This document shows, piece after piece, positions 42,678 through 51,429 of a DNA stretch of 64,000 nt. Made by a program: the position numbers and the translations under genes. Below the pieces are notes generated by a model. That model did no database searches and was not told where the DNA came from. It saw nothing but the letters and a program-made list of their open reading frames with translations. This DNA comes from Edaphocola flava (GTDB lineage: Bacteria; Bacteroidota; Bacteroidia; Chitinophagales; Chitinophagaceae): positions 186,001 to 250,000 of the forward strand of contig NZ_SAIQ01000002.1 in NCBI RefSeq assembly GCF_004118155.1, written 5' to 3'. Each line of letters begins with the position of its first letter. Positions within the stretch are counted from its first letter, which is position 1.

Positions 42678-42713
42678 TAAAGGGGCCTTCGATCATGATC
42701 GAAGGCCCCTTTA
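42678..42713 (+). terminator. Terminator of the 279-aa lipoprotein gene
   Basis: A perfect palindrome of 36 bases: TAAAGGGGCCTTCGAT paired with ATCGAAGGCCCCTTTA around CATG. It is 32 bases past the stop and is followed by TTATTG. Confidence 0.9.
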
Positions 42714-42804
42714 TTATTGCATATTTTTGGTTCTATGCTTTAAGAATTAGATAATACACATGGTAGTCAAATATTTCGGAAATTTGCAGCCTAATCAGCT
42801 GAAC

Positions 42805-44433
42805 ATGAATTTTAAGAAGATAGTAGTTACTGCTGTGCTGGCTGCTGCCATCGCGAAACCGTCCCTGGCTCAGGAGCCGCCAAGACCCAAACTGGTTGTA
42901 GGTATTGTACTGGATCAGATGCGATGGGATTATCTATACCGTTATGCAGACCGCTATGGTAAAGGGGGCTTCAAGCGTTTGTTATCTGAAGGGTTTACCT
43001 GCGAAAATACTACCATCAATTACCTACCCACATATACAGCACCAGGTCACTCCTGTATCTATACCGGGTCTGTACCCGCGCTGCATGGTATAGCGGCTAA
43101 CGAATGGATTGATAAACGTACCGGTAAGGAGGTTTATTGTACCGATGATGATGCCGTAAACAGTGTCGGTAACCAGAGCGATGCCGGTAAGATGAGCCCT
43201 AGAAATCTGCTGGCCACAACGGTTACAGATGAATTAAGACTCGCCACCAATTTCCGTGCAAAGACAGTAGGGGTGTCGCTGAAAGACAGAGGCTCGATCC
43301 TGCCTGCAGGACATACTGCTTCGGGTGCTTACTGGTTTGATGGTAAGGATGGTAAATTCATTACCAGTACTTTTTATACAGATAAATTACCTGCCTGGGT
43401 AGAAGCGTTTAATGGACGGAACTGTACAGACAGCCTGTTACTACAGGACTGGAGCACGCTATATCCTATCAATACTTATGTGCAAAGTACTGCTGATAAT
43501 AATGCTTATGAAGGGAATCTGAAAGGGGAGACTGCTCCTGTATTCCCACATAAGCTGGCACAATTTTCCGGTAAGGATCGCGGCATTATCCGTACTACAC
43601 CTTGGGGCAATACGCTGACCCGATTAATGGGTGAGGCAGCTATTGCAGGTGAGCAGATGGGTAAAGATGATATTACTGATTTCCTGGCAATCAGTTTTTC
43701 CAGCACCGATTATATCGGACATATGTACGGACCTAATGCGATCGAAGTGGAAGATTGCTACCTGCGTATGGATAAGGAGCTGGAGCTGTTCCTTAAATAC
43801 CTGGACAAACAGGTAGGCAAGGGAAATTATACGGTGTTCCTGACTGCCGATCACGGCGGCGCACATAACGTAACCTTCCTGAAAGATCAGCGTATACCGG
43901 GCCAGAACTTTGATTCCCGAAAGGTGGGCAAACTGCTGAATGAGGAATTGAAAAAGCAGTTTAATGCCGATAGCATTGCTGTATTTGAGAACTACCAGGT
44001 ATATTTTAATGAGGCGGTTATCACACGCAATAAGCTGGATGCAGAAGCCGTGAGTGAGGCTGCTAAACATATTATGGAGCAGGTAGAGCATGTCGCTTAT
44101 GTACTGGACATGAAAGATAAGGACGGACATGTGCTGCCGGAGCAATTATGGCAGATGGCTGTGAATGGCTATAACCGTAAGCGCAGCGGTGATCTGCAGG
44201 TGATCCTGGAGCCCGGTCATTACAGCGGCTACGGTGGTACAGGTACTACACACGGTAGCTGGAATCCTTATGACGCGCATATTCCGCTGGTTTTTTATGG
44301 CTGGGGAATTAAGAAAGGGGCTAGCGTACAACCGTATCATATGACGGATATTGCTGCTACTATTGCTGCTCTGCTACACATTCAGGCACCGAATGCCAGC
44401 ATTGGTACGCCGATCAGGGAGGTGCTGAAATAA
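42805..44433 (+). CDS. pafA: PafA-type alkaline phosphatase
   Basis: The preferred ATG at 42805 gives 542 aa with signal peptide MNFKKIVVTAVLAAAIAKPSLAQ; an upstream ATG at 42760 adds a hydrophilic stretch that does not belong to a signal peptide. Motifs of the alkaline phosphatase superfamily: metal-binding VLDQMRWDYLYRY near 37-50, nucleophile region PTYTAPGHSCIYTGS near 85 with the Thr nucleophile, GVSLKDRGSILPAGH near 158 carrying the Lys and Arg expected in PafA, TADHGGAH near 350, and late His in GGTGTTHGSWNP near 487. PafA-like enzymes are periplasmic or secreted phosphomonoesterases that act without phosphate repression in some Bacteroidota. Confidence 0.88.
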   Translation: MNFKKIVVTAVLAAAIAKPSLAQEPPRPKLVVGIVLDQMRWDYLYRYADRYGKGGFKRLLSEGFTCENTTINYLPTYTAPGHSCIYTGSVPALHGIAANEWIDKRTGKEVYCTDDDAVNSVGNQSDAGKMSPRNLLATTVTDELRLATNFRAKTVGVSLKDRGSILPAGHTASGAYWFDGKDGKFITSTFYTDKLPAWVEAFNGRNCTDSLLLQDWSTLYPINTYVQSTADNNAYEGNLKGETAPVFPHKLAQFSGKDRGIIRTTPWGNTLTRLMGEAAIAGEQMGKDDITDFLAISFSSTDYIGHMYGPNAIEVEDCYLRMDKELELFLKYLDKQVGKGNYTVFLTADHGGAHNVTFLKDQRIPGQNFDSRKVGKLLNEELKKQFNADSIAVFENYQVYFNEAVITRNKLDAEAVSEAAKHIMEQVEHVAYVLDMKDKDGHVLPEQLWQMAVNGYNRKRSGDLQVILEPGHYSGYGGTGTTHGSWNPYDAHIPLVFYGWGIKKGASVQPYHMTDIAATIAALLHIQAPNASIGTPIREVLK

Positions 44434-44442
44434 TCAAACGAG

Positions 44443-44493
44443 TTATTATACATAAAGAGGGCTGTCCATGACAGCCCTCTTTATGTATAATAA
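44443..44493. terminator. Bidirectional terminator between pafA and lysC
   Basis: A perfect 23-bp inverted repeat (arms 44443-44465 and 44471-44493) with a 5-base loop. It lies between two converging genes and is A/T-rich at both ends. Confidence 0.92.
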
Positions 44494-44507
44494 CAAGATA
44501 TATTTCT

Positions 44508-45776
44508 TTAGAAATTACTCATTACCGCTTGTACGGTGACCCTAGATTTCTGTTCCAGTAGTACTTTACGGTCTTTGGTCAGTCGCTCAAACGTAGGATC
44601 ATTATAGTGACGGATGGTCAGCAATTCGGCATCCTCGTTTCTGCGGATCTGGTAGTTCAGGGAAAGATCGGAAATCAATGGTTCGATCTTAGCCGGATTG
44701 TTATCTACGCAGGCAATCAGACTGATCGCAGCATTCTGTAAAAGGTTGATCTTTACTTTATGCTGGTGGAATATTGTATATAATTCACTCAGCTTATCTT
44801 CTGTAACGAAGGAGTAGTCTTTACTGGTTACTTTCAGTAAGATCTGGTTTTTCTTCAAAACAATGATCGGTGGATAAGCCGTTTCTACTTCATTTTTGAT
44901 CACAGTGCCTTGCAGACTTCTGTCCAGGAAACATTTTACATATAATGGTATACCATTATTATGCAGTGGCTTAATGGTTTTAGGGTGAATAACCTGTGCA
45001 CCATAATAGGCCATTTCAATCACTTCATAGAAGCTGATCTGCTGGATCTTCTCTGTATTGGCAAATAATTTAGGATCGGCATTTAATAAACCTTCTACAT
45101 CTTTCCAGATGGTCACGCTGTTGGCCGGTAACATGCTGGCAAATAATGCCGCTGAATAGTCAGAACCTTCACGACCCAGGGTAGTAGAGTAGTTCTCATC
45201 TGTACAACCGATAAAGCCCTGTGTAACGACTACCTGGTATTGCTGAAACAGGGGCAGTACTTTCTCCTTTACCTGTTTTGTAGTATACGCTTCATCAACC
45301 TGTGCATCACGGTACGTATTGTCTGTGCGTACAATATCACGGGCATCTACCCAGGCACTTGGCACCTGACGGCTATTAAGGAAGCTGTTGAAGATAGTGG
45401 TAGACAATAACTCTCCCAGGCATACGATCTGGTCATATACATAATCGAATGCGTACTGAGTTGCCGTATCGGCCGCCCATTGCATTTCGGTAAAGATCAG
45501 GTGCAGTTCTGCCTTTACTGTGTCCAGAGCTTCGCCTTGCAGTAAGGCTGCACAGTACTCATCATGTTGATCCTCTAACTGCTTTATCAACTCGCTGGTC
45601 TTTCGTTTATCTCCCTTGAATGCGGCCTTGACAACGTCTTCTAAAGCGTTAGTGGTCTTACCTAAGGCAGACACAACTACTAAAAGTGGTTTGTTGGCTT
45701 CCGCGATAATAGGAAGCAATTCGGTCATTCTCTCGGGAGTGGCAATGGATGCGCCACCAAATTTGTAAACTAGCAA
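44508..45776 (-). CDS. lysC: Aspartate kinase (monofunctional)
   Basis: A 422-aa protein that phosphorylates L-aspartate at the head of lysine, threonine and methionine synthesis. Signatures: N-terminal VYKFGGASIATPERM (KFGG motif), VVVSALGKTTNALED near 35, TQGFIGCTDENYSTTLGREG near 188, and SDYSAALFASML. C-terminal ACT-like domains occupy about 305-420 but appear short and diverged (TSKDYSFVTEDKLSELYTIF and NLLQNAAISLIACVDN), typical of a class seen in Bacteroidota. It lies 38 bases after the RicT-like gene in the same direction and may be co-transcribed with it. The final stop is close to a bidirectional terminator. Confidence 0.94.
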   Translation of the reverse strand: MLVYKFGGASIATPERMTELLPIIAEANKPLLVVVSALGKTTNALEDVVKAAFKGDKRKTSELIKQLEDQHDEYCAALLQGEALDTVKAELHLIFTEMQWAADTATQYAFDYVYDQIVCLGELLSTTIFNSFLNSRQVPSAWVDARDIVRTDNTYRDAQVDEAYTTKQVKEKVLPLFQQYQVVVTQGFIGCTDENYSTTLGREGSDYSAALFASMLPANSVTIWKDVEGLLNADPKLFANTEKIQQISFYEVIEMAYYGAQVIHPKTIKPLHNNGIPLYVKCFLDRSLQGTVIKNEVETAYPPIIVLKKNQILLKVTSKDYSFVTEDKLSELYTIFHQHKVKINLLQNAAISLIACVDNNPAKIEPLISDLSLNYQIRRNEDAELLTIRHYNDPTFERLTKDRKVLLEQKSRVTVQAVMSNF

Positions 45777-45814
45777 GTTTTTAATGTTTGTTTAAAGGTT
45801 ATAAAAATTAATGA

Positions 45815-47350
45815 TTAAGATGATTTATTACTGTTATCCTGGTTAGGATTAGGGTTTGATCCAGGGTTAGGATTCGGTTTAGGCCTATTGGGCTTATGTT
45901 GCTTTTTAGGTTGTCCGCCTTCTCTTTTCTGCTGGGCATCGGCATTCCTGTTTTTCTGTCCCTCCGGATTCTGATTAGGCTTCTGCTGCTGTGGGGCAGT
46001 TTGCTGTTTTGGAGGAGCAGGTTTTGGGCTGCCTTGCTCGGTATTATTAGTATTATTATTGCCCTGGGCCTGTTTCTGATTAGGTTTGTTGCCTTTGGGT
46101 TTATTATTATTCCTATTCGGATTCTGGTTCTGATTTGGTCCGGCTTTCGCTTCTCCTTTCGGATTATTGCGGTTATTTTGCTCGCCGGCTTTGTTTTTCT
46201 GCTCAGATCCTTGTCCGCCTTTCTTGCGTTTTTTATTGTTGCTATTGCCTTTTAATGAAGACAGTTTGATCTGTCCTACATCATTAACAAAGCCCATATC
46301 TACACTCTTCTCCGGATCTTTGCTCTTCACCTGTATTTCTACCGCTTCCAGCTCTTCTGGCTTTTCGCCTTTGGCATTCAGGGTCAAAATTTCCTGTACA
46401 CGCTCAATCGTCAGCGGATATTGTTTATTGCTGCCGGAGAAGCTGTACCACATCAGGTTTTTGAAAATGTCTTTCTTCTGCAGGAATGCTCTGCCTTGCT
46501 GTAATTCAATGCTTTCTGCATTTGGAGGGAAGCCTTTCAGGGCATCCATATAGGTATCCAGCTCGTAGTTGAGGCAACACTTCAGGCGGCCACACTGTCC
46601 GGATAATTTGGTCTGATTGATAGAAAGATTCTGATAACGGGCAGCAGTCGTATTGACCGTTTTGAAATCTGATAGCCATGAACTACAACATAATTCGCGT
46701 CCACAGGAACCGATACCACCAACTTTGGCGCTTTCCTGACGGGCACCGATCTGGCGCATTTCAATTTTGGCTTTGAATTCACTCGCGTATACCTTGATGA
46801 GCTCACGGAAATCGACACGGGCATCGGCAGTGTAGAAAAAAGTTACTTTTTTTCCGTCTGCCTGCCACTCTGCTTCAGCGATTTTCATCTCCAGGTTTAC
46901 CTGTTTGGCAATAGCGCGGGAGCGGATCAGTGTTTCTTTTTCTGCTGCTTTCTGATGATGATGAGCATCCAGATCAGAAGGAGTTGCAGCTCTGAGGACT
47001 TTCTTTTCGACAGCCTCTTCTGTTACGGAGTATTTTTTTAATTGCAGCTTGACCAATTCTCCTGTCAGACTGATTTCGCCAACATCATAACCACCAACCC
47101 CTTCTACAGTGACCATTTCCCCTTTATGGAAAATAGTATTGGTGTTATTTTTGAAATAGTCTTTACGGCTTCCCTGGTTAAAGCTGACTTCTATTATGTT
47201 ATATGGCTTTCCGAAATCGCTTAATGGAATTTCTGCCAGCCAATTAAATACATTTAAACGGTTACATCCACCCGAACTGCATCCGCCATTACTTTGGCAG
47301 CCAGAGGGTTTTCCGTTGTCGGTGGATACACCACAACTTCCACATCCCAT
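45815..47350 (-). CDS. PSP1/RicT-like protein with long Asn/Pro/Lys/Gln-rich tail
   Basis: A 511-aa protein. The N-terminus has clustered cysteines (MGCGSCGVS, GGCSSGGCNRLNVFNWLAE), unusual for a cytoplasmic protein and perhaps metal binding. The central region matches the PSP1/RicT family: IIEVSFNQGSRKDYFKN, VTVEGVGGYDVGEISLTGEL, VTFFYTADARVDFRELIKVY, then GGIGSCGRELCCSSWL and KLSGQCGRLKCCLNYE, the conserved Cys pairs. RicT works with RicA/RicF in an Fe-S complex affecting RNA processing in Bacillus. From about 375 onward the chain is a low-complexity tail rich in Asn, Pro, Gln and Lys, with NPNP-type repeats near the end. Such a tail may be disordered and bind RNA; that is inference. Confidence 0.88.
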   Translation of the reverse strand: MGCGSCGVSTDNGKPSGCQSNGGCSSGGCNRLNVFNWLAEIPLSDFGKPYNIIEVSFNQGSRKDYFKNNTNTIFHKGEMVTVEGVGGYDVGEISLTGELVKLQLKKYSVTEEAVEKKVLRAATPSDLDAHHHQKAAEKETLIRSRAIAKQVNLEMKIAEAEWQADGKKVTFFYTADARVDFRELIKVYASEFKAKIEMRQIGARQESAKVGGIGSCGRELCCSSWLSDFKTVNTTAARYQNLSINQTKLSGQCGRLKCCLNYELDTYMDALKGFPPNAESIELQQGRAFLQKKDIFKNLMWYSFSGSNKQYPLTIERVQEILTLNAKGEKPEELEAVEIQVKSKDPEKSVDMGFVNDVGQIKLSSLKGNSNNKKRKKGGQGSEQKNKAGEQNNRNNPKGEAKAGPNQNQNPNRNNNKPKGNKPNQKQAQGNNNTNNTEQGSPKPAPPKQQTAPQQQKPNQNPEGQKNRNADAQQKREGGQPKKQHKPNRPKPNPNPGSNPNPNQDNSNKSS

Positions 47351-47419
47351 ATATGATATTTATAGAGACACCTTATTTTCTTAAAATAAGATGGTGAATT
47401 AATAATAATGAATAACCTA

Positions 47420-47427
47420 CAAAAATA
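47420..47427 (-). promoter_or_regulatory. -7 promoter element for the ricT-like/lysC unit
   Basis: TATTTTTG on the minus strand, 69 bases before the ATG at 47350. Confidence 0.55.
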
Positions 47428-47536
47428 GCCAATTTGTGCCAGATTATAGCTATGCCGCTACATATTTAGCCATAAATAGAGTATTGTTGCTGCTATTCAG
47501 ATGTTTATAATTGAAATACTTGATATTTCAGGCTAC

Positions 47537-48607
47537 TTAAACAGGTCTGGCCCGTTCATATTGCTTCTGCCATTCTACAGAGGCGCCAAGTTCCGTAGCA
47601 GCGCGCAATGGGAAATAGGGATCTCTCAGTAGTACCCTGGCCAGGAAAATGAGATCGGCCTTACCAGCCTGGAGAATCTCTTCTGCCTGGGAGGCTTCTG
47701 TGATCAGCCCCACCGCTCCGGTCATAATGCCCGCCTGGTTACGTATAGCATCAGCAAATGGAACCTGGTAGTTAGGACCCACAGGGATCTCTGCATGGCG
47801 TACATTGGCGGCAGTAGAGCAATCGATCAGGTCGACGCCTTTTTCTTTCAGGATTTTGCCTAATGCTATAGAATCAGGAGTATCCCAGCCTTCGGTGCCC
47901 ATCCAGTCCGTTGCTGATATGCGAACGAACAGTGGCAGATCAGCAGGCCAGACTTCCTGAACCCCGGCAATGATTTCCAAGAGAAAACGGATGCGGTTCT
48001 CAAAGCTACCACCATACTCATCCGTACGCTGATTAGATAAGGGAGAGTAGAATTCATGGATCAGGTAGCCATGGGCAGCATGAATCTCAACGACTTCATA
48101 ACCTGCCTCTAGGGCTCTTTGTGCAGCAGCTTTAAAATCCTGAACCAGTGCCTTGATTTCTGTTATAGTCAATTCATGAGGAATAATATCTCTCTCATGA
48201 AAAGGAATAGGAGAGGGGGCTACAGTTTGCCAGCTATCTGGGCCTTCCTGTATCTGCCATCCTTTATTCCAGGATACTTCGCAACTGGCTTTTCTGCCGG
48301 CATGTGCCAGCTGGATACCCGGTACACATCCGTATTTTTTTATTGCAGAAACGATTGGTTTATATTGCTCTGTATGTGCATCGCTCCATATACCCAGGTC
48401 TGCATAGCTAATGCGCCCTTCGGGGGTCACAGCAGTAGCCTCCTGGATGATGAGGCCGGCACCACCAATAGCGCGGCTCGTATAATGGACATAGTGCCAG
48501 TCGTTGGGCAGACCGTCTATGGCACTATACATACACATAGGCGACATCACCAGCCTGTTTTTAAGGGTAATGGATTTTATAGTAAGAGGGGTGAATAATA
48601 AGGACAT
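47537..48607 (-). CDS. namA: Old yellow enzyme family NADH:flavin oxidoreductase (NamA/YqjM-like)
   Basis: A 356-aa FMN-dependent TIM-barrel ene-reductase. Characteristic parts: KNRLVMSPMCMYSAIDGLPNDWH (about 17-39, with the YqjM-type Cys in the SPMCMYS block), IQLAHAGRKAS near 97, EIHAAHGYLIHEFYSPLSNQ near 174-195, RTDEYGGSFENR just after, and RVLLRDPYFPLRAA near the end. The Cys in SPMCMYS and the short length place it in the thermophilic-like YqjM/NamA branch, which reduces activated C=C bonds in the cytoplasm with NADPH. It appears monocistronic. No clear promoter element or terminator was found next to it. Confidence 0.94.
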   Translation of the reverse strand: MSLLFTPLTIKSITLKNRLVMSPMCMYSAIDGLPNDWHYVHYTSRAIGGAGLIIQEATAVTPEGRISYADLGIWSDAHTEQYKPIVSAIKKYGCVPGIQLAHAGRKASCEVSWNKGWQIQEGPDSWQTVAPSPIPFHERDIIPHELTITEIKALVQDFKAAAQRALEAGYEVVEIHAAHGYLIHEFYSPLSNQRTDEYGGSFENRIRFLLEIIAGVQEVWPADLPLFVRISATDWMGTEGWDTPDSIALGKILKEKGVDLIDCSTAANVRHAEIPVGPNYQVPFADAIRNQAGIMTGAVGLITEASQAEEILQAGKADLIFLARVLLRDPYFPLRAATELGASVEWQKQYERARPV

Positions 48608-48630
48608 AATTATATATTATAATGTATCAG

Positions 48631-48664
48631 TAATAAAAAAGGATGGTTACGATACCATCCTTTT
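48631..48664 (-). terminator. Terminator of the CNNM/CorC gene
   Basis: AAAAGGATGGT and ACCATCCTTTT pair around a 6-base loop. The minus strand continues TTATTACTG. It lies 7 bases past the stop at 48671. Confidence 0.85.
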
Positions 48665-48670
48665 AGTTTT

Positions 48671-50026
48671 TTAGTTTTCGTCATCGTTTAGCAGGCGTAA
48701 TTCTACTGTTTCTGCAGAGTTACGGTACATTTTCAGGATAATTACCTCATATTCATTAATATTGAGGCGATCTCCTTCTTTACACTCATTTCCTTCCATG
48801 AATTCGGAAATCAGTCCGGCAAGTGTTTCAAAGTGTTCACTTTCTTCGAATTTGTACGGAATGTATTTATTGATATCTATAATAGACTGGTGTGCATCAA
48901 CAATATAAGTACCTTGCGGGGTTTTTTCCACAATAGGCTTTTCGTTGTCATACTCATCCTGGATTTCTCCCACGAGTTCTTCAAGAATGTCTTCCATTGT
49001 TACAATACCCGATAGTTCACCTGTTTCGTTGGTAACGATGGCCATATGGATATGTTTTTTCTGGAAATCTTTCAGCAGATTCTTGATCTTGGTTGTTTCG
49101 GCAATAAAAGTAGCTTTTCTTAAGAATGGAGCAATATTGGCGTCCTCTTCACCGGCAAGTAGTCTTTTGACCAAGTCTTTGGTATATACGACTCCTTTAA
49201 TATTATCCATAGTCTCCTGGTATACAGGGAAACGGGTATAGCCTTCATTAATTGCGAAATCCAATGCCTCTTTTACACTCATGTCCACATCTATTGCGGA
49301 AATGTTTTTGCGTAGTGTCTGGATATGGAAAACTCTTCTGTCGTCAAAATCAAATACATTCTGGATAAGATCTCTTTCTGTCTGTTCGATAGCGCCACCT
49401 TCCTGGCTTTCTGAAATGATCATTTTCAGCTCTTCTTCCGAGTGGATTTCTGAGCCATGCATTGGTTTTATACCAATCAGCCTCAGAATACTATTCGCCA
49501 AACCATTCATCATCCAGATGATCGGACGGAAAATAAAATAGAATATTTTCAATGGCCAGGAAACGTAAATGGTTGTATTTGTCGGATACCTGATCGCCAG
49601 TGATTTAGGAGCTAATTCTCCAAAGACAATATGTAAAACAGTAATAATTGCAAAGGCAACAGGTACGGCAGCTTTGTTTGCAGCGGCTTCAGAAATGTCA
49701 AGGCTTAATGCATCAAATAGATTTTTGATGAGTGCTGTCATAACTTCTTCACCAACCCAACCCAGACCAAGTGAGGCTAGGGTAATACCTAATTGTGTTG
49801 CTGCAAGGTAAGAGTCAAGATTGTTTACGATGGATTTGGCAACGCCGGCCATGCTTTTACTCAGGTCAGTACGCACTTCGATCTGGGATACGCGCACCTT
49901 AACAATAGCAAACTCGGCTGCTACAAAAAAGCCATTAAGTAAAACAAGGAATAGGGTTACAAGAATTTCCCAAGAGTGTACCGGGGTTGTAGTTAAAAAT
50001 ACCGAGGGAGGTATATCTGTGTTCAT
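48671..50026 (-). CDS. CNNM/CorC-type hemolysin family protein
   Basis: A 451-aa inner-membrane protein with the common layout: an N-terminal DUF21/CNNM domain (about 20-205) with 4 hydrophobic segments (ILVTLFLVLLNGFFVAAEFA, AATQLGITLASLGLGWVGEE, VAFAIITVLHIVFGELAPKS), then two CBS domains (about 220-345, e.g. IQTLRKNISAIDVDMSVKEA and AIVTNETGELSGIVTMEDIL) and a C-terminal CorC_HlyC domain (about 360-445). The family is linked to Mg2+ or Co2+ efflux and to nucleotide sensing by the CBS pair; the hemolysin name is historical. It lies 93 bases after scpA in the same direction. Confidence 0.93.
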   Translation of the reverse strand: MNTDIPPSVFLTTTPVHSWEILVTLFLVLLNGFFVAAEFAIVKVRVSQIEVRTDLSKSMAGVAKSIVNNLDSYLAATQLGITLASLGLGWVGEEVMTALIKNLFDALSLDISEAAANKAAVPVAFAIITVLHIVFGELAPKSLAIRYPTNTTIYVSWPLKIFYFIFRPIIWMMNGLANSILRLIGIKPMHGSEIHSEEELKMIISESQEGGAIEQTERDLIQNVFDFDDRRVFHIQTLRKNISAIDVDMSVKEALDFAINEGYTRFPVYQETMDNIKGVVYTKDLVKRLLAGEEDANIAPFLRKATFIAETTKIKNLLKDFQKKHIHMAIVTNETGELSGIVTMEDILEELVGEIQDEYDNEKPIVEKTPQGTYIVDAHQSIIDINKYIPYKFEESEHFETLAGLISEFMEGNECKEGDRLNINEYEVIILKMYRNSAETVELRLLNDDEN

Positions 50027-50119
50027 TTAAAATAATGATATGGTAAGTTTACGAAATTATGATTATTAATTTTATATCCCAAAAATCTGAGGACATGTAC
50101 ATATATTATAACATAAATA

Positions 50120-50905
50120 TTACATTTCTGTCGCTTCAGGCACTATAATTTCCGAGGTTCCGCCTTCATCATTCCGTTCGAAGATGAAATTGTTTCGACC
50201 TTCTCCCACCAGGAGATTGATCATCTTTTGCTGTACCATTTCCAGTAAGGCCAGGAAGGTGAAAATAGCTTGTATACGGTCATTCATCTGTGCAAAAAGC
50301 TCTTCAAAAGACGATTTTTCGCTCTGTAACAAGTATTCGCTCAGGTAGGCCCTTTGGCTTTCCATAGAATAATTATATTTCACTACCACATGTTGCGGTT
50401 TGTTATGTCTTTCCAGAAAGCGTTTCATAACCCGCTCAAAAGTATTGACGAGTTTGTAGAGTGTAACGGTCTGAATCTCTGTGCCTTCTGCATGCTGATG
50501 TCCAAGTGCATCCAGCTCCTGTTTGATATTACCGCGTTTTTGTCTCAGCAGGCGCTCTGCTTCCAGTGCTGCCATTTGCTCAGAAGCCTCTTTAAATCTC
50601 TTATACTCCAATAGCTTGTTTACCAGTTCTTGCCTCGGATCTATTTCATTACCCGAAGCATCCAGTTCTCTGCGTGGCAGAAGCATTTTGGCTTTGATAC
50701 GCATCAGGGTGGAAATAAACAGGATGAACTCACTGGCCATCTCAATATTTAAGGTTTCCATTTGGTGAATAAATGCCAGGAAATCCTTAGTGATCTGGTT
50801 TATCGGAATATTATAAATATCCAGCTCATCCCGCTCAATGAAGAACAGTAATAAGTCGAAAGGGCCTTCGAATTGGGGTAATTTGATAAAATAGGCTTCA
50901 GACAT
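50120..50905 (-). CDS. scpA: ScpA, segregation and condensation protein A
   Basis: A 261-aa kleisin. The N-terminal ScpA signature is intact: IKLPQFEGPFDLLLFFIERD, ELDIYNIPINQITKDFLAFI and then ASEFILFISTLMRIKAKMLL. The C-terminal winged-helix part is around 195-250 (SFEELFAQMNDRIQAIFTFL, ALLEMVQQKMINLLV). ScpA bridges Smc heads with ScpB in chromosome condensation. scpB is not next to it, which is common in this phylum. It is the third gene of an operon with the rhodanese and a membrane protein (20-base gap upstream). Confidence 0.95.
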   Translation of the reverse strand: MSEAYFIKLPQFEGPFDLLLFFIERDELDIYNIPINQITKDFLAFIHQMETLNIEMASEFILFISTLMRIKAKMLLPRRELDASGNEIDPRQELVNKLLEYKRFKEASEQMAALEAERLLRQKRGNIKQELDALGHQHAEGTEIQTVTLYKLVNTFERVMKRFLERHNKPQHVVVKYNYSMESQRAYLSEYLLQSEKSSFEELFAQMNDRIQAIFTFLALLEMVQQKMINLLVGEGRNNFIFERNDEGGTSEIIVPEATEM

Positions 50906-50925
50906 TGATCAAAACTACATTTTTT

Positions 50926-51426
50926 TTAATTACCATAATGCATAAGTTGCATCAGGTAAACTTTGGCCAAAGGTGCATACAAAGCAAGGGCAAAAAGCAG
51001 GGCACAGATCATTAAATGCTTGATCCACACTGAGTAATTACCGATCCTGTTATCTCCGGGTTTAGAAGCCGGTTGTTTGCTCAGCCTTGCTGTACGTACC
51101 CAGGCAATTCCTATCGAGATGGTAGCGGTAAATGCTCCCCAGAAGGAAAATGCCGTTCCTCCCGGACTTTCTTCCGTCAGATTGAGCGGAAGAACGATGG
51201 CAAAGGTTCCAAAAACAGCAAGAACTAACAATATCATCAGTATTTTGCGATATACATTAAGATAGGTGCGCATAAAGCGGTATTCCCGATCTGTTTCTTT
51301 CCGTTTCGCCAGCTTGCGCACCAGAAAGTAGAGCAAGATAATAATGCATAGCAGTAGCGATAAGGCAATGACCTTCATGGTTAGTGCAAAAAGATACAAT
51401 ACAGCTAAGAGTATTATCCAGCCCAT
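50926..51426 (-). CDS. Small polytopic membrane protein, unknown function
   Basis: A 166-aa protein with about four hydrophobic segments: GWIILLAVLYLFALTMKVIA (overlapping a second, LSLLLCIIILLYFLV), then ILMILLVLAVFGTFAIVL near 62-80, FWGAFTATISIGIAWV near 95-110 and HLMICALLFALALYAPLA near 137-155. A basic loop (RKLAKRKETDREYRF) lies after the first pair. I recognise no family. It sits 3 bases after the rhodanese gene and 20 bases before scpA, so it is translated in the same operon. Confidence 0.78.
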   Translation of the reverse strand: MGWIILLAVLYLFALTMKVIALSLLLCIIILLYFLVRKLAKRKETDREYRFMRTYLNVYRKILMILLVLAVFGTFAIVLPLNLTEESPGGTAFSFWGAFTATISIGIAWVRTARLSKQPASKPGDNRIGNYSVWIKHLMICALLFALALYAPLAKVYLMQLMHYGN

Positions 51427-51429
51427 GAA

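Noticed and set aside
45840-46230. A repeat array or CRISPR-like structure in the region with many repeated NPNP and NNN codons.
   Set aside because: It is the coding region for the low-complexity tail of the RicT-like protein, with irregular codons and no constant spacing.
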